DNA from: Gammaproteobacteria bacterium
GTDB lineage: Bacteria; Pseudomonadota; Gammaproteobacteria; Pseudomonadales; Azotimanducaceae_A
Assembly: GCA_028819775.1 (NCBI GenBank)
Contig: JAPPKV010000077.1
Location: 1-5,207, forward strand
Reading direction: 5' to 3'
DNA: 5,207 bases
Shown one piece after another: positions 1-5,207 of the stretch; within the stretch, counting starts at the first letter, position 1, and each line of letters starts with the position of its first letter. The notes beneath the pieces are model-generated. The model did no database searches, was not told the origin of the DNA, and saw only the letters and a list, made by a program, of their open reading frames with translations. The translations under genes were made by a program, and so were the position numbers.

Positions 1-159
1 GTTCGCTCTGAGATCAAGAATCGCCAGATCCGCGAGGCGGGCCAACGGCGCGAGGTCGGCCACGTTGTTGTAGGGAAGCACCAGGACTTCCAGCCCGGTG
101 CCGAGTTCCAGCCCCGTCAGGTCCCTGATGTCGTCCCATCCCAGATGGAGCTCGCGCAG
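1..159 (-). repeat. Start of a leucine-rich-repeat array (22-residue units), cut by the window edge
   Basis: Residues 508-529 (LRELHLGWDDIRDLTGLELG) and 530-551 (LEVLVLPYNNVADLAPLARL) are two 22-residue units of the LxxLxLxxNxIxDLxxL type, and a third begins at 552 (LAILDLRAN). Before them lies a cap-like helix (FRDPALRAAVERELDKVPGE) that often precedes such arrays in bacterial surface proteins. The array presumably continues past the left edge and would serve in protein or ligand binding. Confidence 0.85.
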
Positions 160-1680
160 CGACGCCATCTCTACCGCGCTGATGGCTTCGCCAGGCACCT
201 TGTCCAGTTCCCGCTCGACGGCGGCGCGCAGGGCCGGATCCCGGAACGGACTCAGGTCGGCGACATCGGGGTCGGCGTTGTCGCCAACGCCGTCCCGGTC
301 CGCGTCCGCCCACTCGCCCGGATCTACCGGAAACGGATCGTCCGCGTCCGGCGTGCCGTCGTTGTCGTCGTCGGGGTCGGCGTTGTCGCCAATGCCGTCG
401 CCGTCGAAATCGAACCAGTCGTCCGGATCGCCCGGCACCGCATCCCCGGCGTCGACGAAGCCGTCGCCGTCCGAGTCCCGTGCCGATTCGCGGTGTCCAG
501 CGATCTGGAACCGCAGGAGGTTCAGCGTATCGACGGCGTCGGCACCGTCGATCGCCTGCCGCGGCACGCCGCAGGGAACGTCGCCGCAGTCGACGAGAGG
601 GCTGGAGAACACGCCGCTCAACCGGTGGTCGCCGTACGTCATCACGGTCCCGAAACCGTGCGCGCTCGCGGCGTCCGTTGCCCGGCCCCTAGGCGTCAGG
701 TAGTGACCGCGCGACCAGCGAAAGGCACCGTAGGTTTCGCCTTGGCGAGCCGAATGCGCCAGACCCATCACGTGGCCCAGCTCGTGGGCCGTCACCAGCG
801 CGCTTCCCGCGCCGCCGTGGACGGCGGCGTCTGCGTCCTCCCAACGGCTGCCGTTCGAAGCGCCGACCCCCGCGCAGTTGCAGGGGCCGCCGGCCTGAAT
901 CGAGACATCCGCGCCGTAGCTCTCCATCAGCTCCTCGCGACGTTCGGCGACCACCCACCCGTACTCGCCCAGTTCCGCCTCGACCATGCCGACGATGCGC
1001 AGACGGATGTCCGTGCCACTGTCCTCGAACACCGTGCCGGCCACGGTCAGCTCGTGAAGCAGCCGCGCGTGGGGATAGCCGCCCTCCTCTTCCCTGAACT
1101 CCGCCGAGTAGAACGCCAGCAAGTCGACCACCGAGGCGCCCGGGTGCGACCCGGCGTCCTGCCACGACGTTCCCGCGAGCCGCTCGTTGACGTCGCCGAA
1201 ACCGTCGCCGTCGCTGTCGGTGAGGATGTCGACGAACCGGACCGGTCCCGCCTCGCCGTCGGTCGGCACAGGCCACAACGCCAGCGTCTCGTGGCGATGC
1301 CATCGCGGCGCACCGTCCGGCGCGGCGCCGACGGCCTCCTCGAGCTCCAGTTCCACGACCGCGCCCGTCTCGGCTTCGACGAGCGCGAGGCGCCATTCGT
1401 CCTGCAACTGTCCCCGGGCCGGCAGTGGGCCCAGGGATGCGCTCTCGGCTTCCCCGGCCCCGACTGACACGCGGATCTCGCCGCTCTCCGTTGCCCGGAG
1501 GCTCAGGACACCGCCCGTCAGCGTCAGGGTGCCCGGCTCGCCTTCCTCGCCCGCGACCCATTCGGCGGCGCACGGACAGTCGAACACGATGTCGCGGCGT
1601 TCGCCCGCCCCGGCGGCGAATGCGAGTCCCGTCGCGACGGCCGCGAAACACCACGCTGACTGTCTCGCCCTACCGGTCAT
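1..1680 (-). CDS. Secreted metzincin-type zinc metalloprotease with TSP3 repeats and LRR tail; 3' end outside window
   Basis: ATG at 1680 opens 560 codons with no stop before the left edge, so the C-terminus is missing. Residues 1-~25 are a Sec signal peptide (MTGRARQ, then a hydrophobic Ala-rich core, cleavage near AGA-GE). Residues ~26-150 are an unassigned beta-rich region with CPC (Cys35, Cys37). DSDGDGFGDVNE at 155-166 is a TSP3-like calcium site. The catalytic domain starts near residue 184 (VVDLLAFYSAEF). It has HELGHVMGLAH at 299-309 (His299, His303, His309 bind zinc; Glu300 is the base) and a Met-turn at Met347 (GTVMTYGDHRLSG), 38 residues after the last His, as in metzincins (M12/reprolysin-like). 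Cys267/Cys269 and Cys365/Cys370 could form disulfides. Residues 402-472 are TSP3 repeats and 508-560 are 22-residue leucine-rich repeats. The product should be a calcium-stabilised secreted or surface endopeptidase with a binding tail. Its substrate is unknown. Confidence 0.95.
   Translation of the reverse strand, partial: MTGRARQSAWCFAAVATGLAFAAGAGERRDIVFDCPCAAEWVAGEEGEPGTLTLTGGVLSLRATESGEIRVSVGAGEAESASLGPLPARGQLQDEWRLALVEAETGAVVELELEEAVGAAPDGAPRWHRHETLALWPVPTDGEAGPVRFVDILTDSDGDGFGDVNERLAGTSWQDAGSHPGASVVDLLAFYSAEFREEEGGYPHARLLHELTVAGTVFEDSGTDIRLRIVGMVEAELGEYGWVVAERREELMESYGADVSIQAGGPCNCAGVGASNGSRWEDADAAVHGGAGSALVTAHELGHVMGLAHSARQGETYGAFRWSRGHYLTPRGRATDAASAHGFGTVMTYGDHRLSGVFSSPLVDCGDVPCGVPRQAIDGADAVDTLNLLRFQIAGHRESARDSDGDGFVDAGDAVPGDPDDWFDFDGDGIGDNADPDDDNDGTPDADDPFPVDPGEWADADRDGVGDNADPDVADLSPFRDPALRAAVERELDKVPGEAISAVEMASLRELHLGWDDIRDLTGLELGTGLEVLVLPYNNVADLAPLARLADLAILDLRAN
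265..477 (-). repeat. Thrombospondin type-3 calcium-binding repeat region in the metalloprotease
   Basis: Residues 402-472 of the metalloprotease are Asp-rich: DSDGDGFVDAGD, then DFDGDGIGDNADPDDDNDG, then DADRDGVGDNADPD. The spaced DxDxDGxxD pattern is the calcium-binding signature of TSP3 repeats, which form a rigid, calcium-dependent stalk. Here it separates the catalytic domain from the leucine-rich repeats. Confidence 0.9.
266..398 (-). repeat. Near-perfect 28-nt direct repeat, two copies 105 nt apart, inside the TSP3 region
   Basis: Positions 266-293 and 371-398 are identical except at 288 (c) versus 393 (t). The copies lie exactly 35 codons apart and both encode GDNADPD. The remaining difference is at a synonymous third codon position. 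This points to recent duplication or gene conversion of one 35-residue TSP3 unit. Confidence 0.85.
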
Positions 1681-2386
1681 GTTCGGACTCTCCGCGCCTG
1701 GCGTTGTCCTGCGGCCTGGGAATGGTGTCCGGTTTCGTGAAGTCGATGCCCGCCATCATGCTCGACGACGGCAGCAGCCATCCTAGCCGATCGTCGCCCT
1801 GGAGTTCGTAGGGTCCCTGCGCGGTGTCGACGTAGGCGAACACCCGGCCCGGGCCGACGGTCACGACGACCCGGCGCTTGCGTCCGTCCGCGTCGACTGC
1901 GGCGCCCCTCGCTGCGCGGGACCGGCCCGGTCCGTCCGCGACCCGGTCGATCTCGACGTCGTAGCGAATACCCAGTTGCGGAATGTCCACCAGCAGGCGG
2001 TCCCCCTCCCGCCAGCCATGGGCGGTGGCCGACGCATGGGAGACATCCACCAGCACCCGGCCCGCTGCGGACCACCGCTCCCCGAGCCGCGGCGTGCTGA
2101 CGACCGAACTCTCCTCCACGACCCGCCAGAGCGGCACGGCAGCCGCCCCCGGCGGCGAGCCTTCAACCGACTCCAGGTGCGGCTCGGTCGGCGGCGGGCC
2201 CGGTTCGACGTCAACATCCTGCGGTAGCGGAGGCTTCGACCCCGATCCGAACCAGACCAACGCAGCGGCGGCACCGATCCCCGCCAGCAGCCAAAACCCG
2301 AAATGGAGCGCCCGCCTGCCTGGCGCCGTCGACCGCCGCTCGCTGTTCCGGCCCCCGCAACTTCCGGCGCCCACTTCAGTCCACAT
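1670..2386 (-). CDS. Single-pass membrane protein with metzincin-prodomain-like outer domain
   Basis: The chosen ATG gives 238 residues. The frame is open further upstream (ATG at 2476 and 2461), but those starts would overlap the protease gene by about 90-100 nt and add a low-complexity arginine-rich shadow. The N-terminal tail has several Arg (NSERRSTAPGRR). A hydrophobic segment at ~26-48 (HFGFWLLAGIGAAAALVWFG) follows, then a Pro/Glu/Gly linker at ~50-80. The positive-inside rule puts the rest outside the cytoplasm. The outer domain contains GWREGDRLLVDIPQLG and VTVGPGRVFAYVDTAQGPYE, then DRLGWLLPSSSMMAGIDF. That order (basic beta pair, VxTxGxxxVFxxxxTxxGxYxL, GWL) resembles the prodomain region I recall in secreted bacterial M12-like metalloproteases. 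It lies directly before such a protease gene and overlaps it by 11 nt. There is no catalytic motif and no cysteine in the outer domain. Inhibitor, chaperone or membrane tether are all possible; function is inferred. Confidence 0.85.
   Translation of the reverse strand: MWTEVGAGSCGGRNSERRSTAPGRRALHFGFWLLAGIGAAAALVWFGSGSKPPLPQDVDVEPGPPPTEPHLESVEGSPPGAAAVPLWRVVEESSVVSTPRLGERWSAAGRVLVDVSHASATAHGWREGDRLLVDIPQLGIRYDVEIDRVADGPGRSRAARGAAVDADGRKRRVVVTVGPGRVFAYVDTAQGPYELQGDDRLGWLLPSSSMMAGIDFTKPDTIPRPQDNARRGESEHDR
1688..1693 (-). promoter_or_regulatory. Shine-Dalgarno site for the metalloprotease gene
   Basis: Read on the minus strand, GGAGAG lies 7 nt before the ATG at 1680. Sequence and spacing are normal and support this start. 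The site is inside the 3' end of the preceding membrane-protein gene, so translation is likely coupled. Confidence 0.7.
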
Positions 2387-4895
2387 CCTCCCCGCCGAGG
2401 TAGAAGCGCAGCCGAACGCCGGCCACCGACCCGGTGCCGCCCGGCGCGGTGTCCGCGACATGAACCGTCCAGGCACCCTCCGGGCTTTCGCGGTAGAACG
2501 CGTTGCTCAGCAGATGCCAGCCCCGAAGTTCCCGCATGCCGTCGAGAGCCGCGTTGAAGGGCGGGTTGACCACGCTGGCCGTCCCGGCGGGCGAGCGCAG
2601 CGTCACACCGAGTTCCGACACGTTGGTATGACTCGCGGAAACATCCAGCACAACGGCCTCGATGGACCCGGCGACGCCGGCGACCGCCACCTCGACCGAC
2701 GCGCCCGCCCCGTCCGCGTCGGGTATCGCCAACGCGGCCTGCGCCGTCACGCCCGAGTCGAACCAAGCGGACTCGACGAACTCTCCGAGGCTATCTGGAA
2801 CGTGACTACCGGCCATCGCCACAGCCGCGTCGACATCGACCGCGCCGAAGCCGTAGAAGTTGTGGAAGCCGTAGCCGGCGCCGTTGGTCCGCCAGGCGTG
2901 CTGGGCGACGTAGGGTGTACCGTCGAAGGCGGCGCGCACCTCGGCGATGTGCGGATCGATCCGCCGCGCCGTCGACGCCAGGATGTGCTTGACGTCGCGC
3001 CAGGTCAGTGCCGGATTGACACCGAGAAGCACCGCGACGGCACCGGCAACCGCAGGGGACGCCGACGACGTGCCGCCGAACGCGCTGACGTAGTCGCCGT
3101 CGGTGTTCAACGGATGCGCGCTCGCCAGCCGGTTCTGGGGGTATTCGCTGTATCCCCCGTGCGCGCCGGCCTGATCCGCGGTGACCATCGCCGGCGATGC
3201 CACGCCATCCTCGCCGGACGGGCCGACGACCCAGAGGTTCGCGCCGGCGTTCGAATACGACGACTTGACGTCGTCCGCGTTGAAGCCGCCCACGACGACG
3301 AGCCAGGGCAGGTTCTGATCCGGGTCCGCGTTCGACGCGATGCAGCCGGTCTCCCGGTTCAGCGGATGGGTTCGGCCGCACAGGGCGAATTCATTGCCCG
3401 CCGCCTTCACGTACACGGCGCCCCGGCCGGACCGAAGCGCCTTGGTTCCCGTCTTGAAGAGGCGCACGAACTCCTCGCCCGAGTTCTCGCCGGGCGCCTC
3501 GATGCCGAAGCTCATGTTGAACACGTCGACGCTGGCGGAATCCGGTGCCGCATCGCTGCCGCCGAGGCTCATGAGCATCGCGGTCTCGAAGCCGCCGCCA
3601 AACTCCCCCTCGCCTTCGAGGTCCAGCGCTTCCGACGGGTTGAAGCCGACCAGCGCGACGTCCGGCGCGACGCCCCGACCGCCGACCCCGTTGTCCGCCA
3701 CCATGGCCGCAATGCCCGCGACGCTCGTGCCGTGATCGCCCAGCAACCCGAAATTGAACGGCTCGTCCGCCACCGCACCGAACGGCGCCAGGCGTTCGTA
3801 GGCGAAGTTGTACGAACCCTTCCCGGCGGCGTTGGCGGCGAGGTCCGGGTGGCAGGTCTCCAGCCCCGAGTCGACGACAGCGAGCTTGACGCCGGCACCG
3901 GACACCTCGGCCGCTATTGCGCCGGACATGCGAAGATCCGCTCCCGGCATCCCGCCGCGGTCGGCGAACGCCGCTTGTCCGGTGTTGACCAGATGCCACT
4001 GCTCGTCGAACAGCGGATCCGCACCGTCCGTCGCCGTCGGCGAAGGCGCCTCGCAGCGGACGGCGACCCGCCCGGCGGCATCGGTCGCAAAACCGTCGAA
4101 GAACACGTTCGCCGCTTCCGAGCCGAACGCCGTCGACGCGGGTTCCTCGCCCAGATACGCGCGCACGTAGTACGCCTGGCGAGGAGCGAGGTCGGCGGTC
4201 GGCACGACGAACACATGCGGCTCGAGGAACACCGTGAACAGATCGCCGTCGCCTTCCACTTCCGCCATCCCCAGCGTCCGCACGTCCGTTGCGAAACGCC
4301 GGTCGGTGGACCACTCCGCGACTAGGGGCGACGTCTCCCCGGAGGAGTTCAGCGCGCCGAGCACCAGCAGCACGCCATCCTCGGACAACGCGTAGCCGAA
4401 CATGAGCAAACTCAGTTCGGGCACCTCCCCGTCATCCCCGGCCTCCTCGATCACGGCCGCGCCACCGTCCCGAATCGTCAGCGTCGCCGCAGTCGGCGTT
4501 CCCTCCCGCGCGTTGCCGGCGATGGCTCCAAGGCCCACCTCGATGGTCTCGTCCGACTCCTCGTCGAAGTCCCGGTAGACGTCGATAACCGCGGTCGCGA
4601 TGTCGCCGCTCGGCGGAACAGTCAAAGTCCGGCGGTCCACCGCGTAGTCGACGCCCAAGGTCGCGCTTCCCCCGAAGTCCAAGTCGACCGCAACGGGCCC
4701 GACGGCGTACCTGTCGAGGCGCACGTGCACTGCAATCTTCGCGTTGGCCGACTCATCCACCGCCGTGCTGCCCAGGGCCAGGGAAACGGTCGCCGGTCGC
4801 GACGGCCAGGGCTTTTCGTGGGGCGCGTCGCCGCAGCCGGCCGCCAACCCGAAGGCCGCGACGGCGCATGCCCGGGCGACGGTGCGCAGCATCAT
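2376..4895 (-). CDS. Lipoprotein kexin-like S8 serine protease with Calx-beta, FN3-like and P domains
   Basis: This 839-residue protein is complete. Residues 1-21 are a lipoprotein signal (LAAGC, acylated Cys21). Gly at +2 suggests outer-membrane sorting if E. coli rules apply. Residues ~36-143 are a Calx-beta domain (GVDYAV, then an acidic DEESDETIEV stretch and a closing LTIRDGG). Residues ~158-275 resemble fibronectin III (AYYVRAYLGE). The S8 domain (~295-695) begins FDEQWHLVNTGQ and has Asp342 (VVDSG), His388 (GDHGTSVAG), oxyanion Asn501 (AAGN) and Ser610 (GGTSSASP). Residues ~712-836 are a proprotein-convertase P domain (RSPAGT, LLSNAFYRESPEGAWTVHVAD). The enzyme should cut peptide bonds outside the cytoplasm. 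The His-to-Ser distance is 222 residues, longer than subtilisin (157) and close to my recollection of Aeromonas sobria ASP. Cys506 and Cys518 may form a disulfide. No prodomain is evident before Asp342. ATG codons at 4895 and 4892 are both possible starts; the first gives an ATGA overlap with the upstream gene. Confidence 0.97.
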   Translation of the reverse strand: MMLRTVARACAVAAFGLAAGCGDAPHEKPWPSRPATVSLALGSTAVDESANAKIAVHVRLDRYAVGPVAVDLDFGGSATLGVDYAVDRRTLTVPPSGDIATAVIDVYRDFDEESDETIEVGLGAIAGNAREGTPTAATLTIRDGGAAVIEEAGDDGEVPELSLLMFGYALSEDGVLLVLGALNSSGETSPLVAEWSTDRRFATDVRTLGMAEVEGDGDLFTVFLEPHVFVVPTADLAPRQAYYVRAYLGEEPASTAFGSEAANVFFDGFATDAAGRVAVRCEAPSPTATDGADPLFDEQWHLVNTGQAAFADRGGMPGADLRMSGAIAAEVSGAGVKLAVVDSGLETCHPDLAANAAGKGSYNFAYERLAPFGAVADEPFNFGLLGDHGTSVAGIAAMVADNGVGGRGVAPDVALVGFNPSEALDLEGEGEFGGGFETAMLMSLGGSDAAPDSASVDVFNMSFGIEAPGENSGEEFVRLFKTGTKALRSGRGAVYVKAAGNEFALCGRTHPLNRETGCIASNADPDQNLPWLVVVGGFNADDVKSSYSNAGANLWVVGPSGEDGVASPAMVTADQAGAHGGYSEYPQNRLASAHPLNTDGDYVSAFGGTSSASPAVAGAVAVLLGVNPALTWRDVKHILASTARRIDPHIAEVRAAFDGTPYVAQHAWRTNGAGYGFHNFYGFGAVDVDAAVAMAGSHVPDSLGEFVESAWFDSGVTAQAALAIPDADGAGASVEVAVAGVAGSIEAVVLDVSASHTNVSELGVTLRSPAGTASVVNPPFNAALDGMRELRGWHLLSNAFYRESPEGAWTVHVADTAPGGTGSVAGVRLRFYLGGEDVD
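2387..2393 (-). promoter_or_regulatory. Purine-rich ribosome-binding site abutting the membrane-protein start
   Basis: GGGGAGG on the minus strand ends directly against the ATG at 2386, leaving no spacer. An in-frame GTG at 2374 would have a 12-nt spacer, which is long. Neither is ideal, so initiation may depend on ribosomes finishing the protease gene (stop at 2378-2376). I keep the ATG. The GTG would shorten the protein by four residues. Confidence 0.45.
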
Positions 4896-5207
4896 TTCCA
4901 GTCGATCCGGGGGCGGCGCAGGCGCACTGCGGCGGCGGGCGCGCCCGGCATTTCGCGCACCCGCGCCACTGCTTCGGCGGGGTGCAGATCCAAAGGCAGG
5001 TCGAAGATCGCGAAGCCCAGCGAGTCGAACCTCGTTACGCGGCGCGCACCGAGCGCTTCGGCGACGGTTTCGACCGCCACGTTCCCGTCGAGCGAGACGC
5101 GGATGCTCGGCAGCAGGGATCTGAACCGGCGTCTCTCGGGATCGAATACGATCCGGGACCGCGGACCCTCTTTCGGTGCCGCGGCGCGGTAGGTCTCGCC
5201 GTCGTAG
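4892..5207 (-). CDS. C-terminal part of a protein with an S8 (subtilisin-type) prodomain-like end; 5' end outside window
   Basis: An open frame enters from the right edge (first whole codon at 5206) and runs 104 codons to a TGA at 4894-4892. The N-terminus is missing. The visible part starts YDGETYRAAAPKEGPRS and has a charged stretch (DPERRRFRSL). It then carries a ~70-residue segment with the pattern of S8 propeptides: a first strand (SIRVSLDG), a helix ending in ALGARRV, a strand around SLGFAIFDLP, a helix PAEAVARVREMPG and a last strand leading to RRPRIDWK. Fervidolysin/I9-like prodomains show the same order, in which the fold assists folding of the protease and inhibits it. There are no catalytic motifs. 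The stop overlaps the ATG of the kexin-like protease as ATGA, and that protease shows no such prodomain of its own, so a partner role is likely. An internal GTG at 5080 would give only 62 residues, but the frame clearly continues upstream. Coding status is fairly sure; the prodomain role is inferred. Confidence 0.8.
   Translation of the reverse strand, partial: YDGETYRAAAPKEGPRSRIVFDPERRRFRSLLPSIRVSLDGNVAVETVAEALGARRVTRFDSLGFAIFDLPLDLHPAEAVARVREMPGAPAAAVRLRRPRIDWK

Noticed and set aside
145..1467. Plus-strand open frame of 440 codons opposite the metalloprotease
   Set aside because: It has the same codon-aligned antisense register. Its stop at 1465-1467 is simply a TCA serine codon of the metalloprotease read backwards.
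689..1654. Minus-strand open frame of 321 codons in another register
   Set aside because: Arginine/glycine-rich out-of-frame reading of the metalloprotease gene, without domains.
2384..2476. Upstream ATG starts (2476, 2461) for the membrane-protein gene
   Set aside because: They would create a long overlap inside the P-domain coding sequence and add an Arg/Pro-rich stretch typical of a shadow reading. The ATG at 2386 puts the transmembrane segment at a normal distance from the N-terminus.
1983..4325. Plus-strand open frame of 780 codons opposite the S8 protease
   Set aside because: Its codons are the exact reverse complement of the protease codons, so it stops only where the protease uses TTA, CTA or TCA, which are rare at this GC. 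The translation is Arg/Ala/Val-rich with no recognisable domain, while the minus strand has full catalytic motifs.
4725..5192. Plus-strand frames of 155 and 126 codons opposite the upstream gene and the lipoprotein start
   Set aside because: Compositionally biased shadows; the minus-strand frame has a coherent prodomain-like pattern and an ATGA overlap with the next gene.
1..5207. Promoters, terminators, RNA genes, mobile elements or CRISPR
   Set aside because: No intergenic DNA exists in the window. I saw no spaced direct-repeat array, terminal inverted repeats, transposase motifs, tRNA-like cloverleaf or hairpin followed by a T-run on either strand. The repeated gtcgccgtc-type motifs only encode Asp/Gly-rich calcium sites.

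Overview
The window is GC-rich and coding throughout. All of it lies on the minus strand, in four genes that overlap end to start. The codon usage, the secreted or lipid-anchored products and the modular surface proteins suggest a Gram-negative, high-GC bacterium, perhaps an environmental Pseudomonadota-like lineage. That placement is inference; there is no rRNA or taxonomic marker here.

Layout in transcription order (right to left): (1) 5207-4892, the 3' end of a gene whose start lies outside the window. Its last ~70 residues look like a subtilisin-type (S8) prodomain. (2) 4895-2376, a complete 839-residue lipoprotein: lipobox, Calx-beta domain, fibronectin-III-like domain, kexin-like S8 serine protease with Asp342/His388/Asn501/Ser610, and a proprotein-convertase P domain. 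(3) 2386-1670, a 238-residue single-pass membrane protein. Its outer domain resembles the prodomain region of secreted bacterial metzincins. (4) 1680-1, at least 560 residues of a secreted zinc metalloprotease (HELGHVMGLAH plus Met-turn), followed by thrombospondin type-3 calcium-binding repeats and the start of a leucine-rich-repeat array. Its stop codon lies beyond the left edge.

The junctions overlap by 4, 11 and 11 nt, so the four genes almost certainly form one translationally coupled operon. There is no intergenic space, promoter, terminator, RNA gene, mobile element or CRISPR in the window.

The main idea to test is that this is a two-protease surface or secreted system. Each protease, of a different catalytic class, is preceded by a separately encoded protein that looks like a detached prodomain (folding chaperone or inhibitor). 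The catalytic assignments are firm. The prodomain roles are inference from sequence resemblance and gene order.
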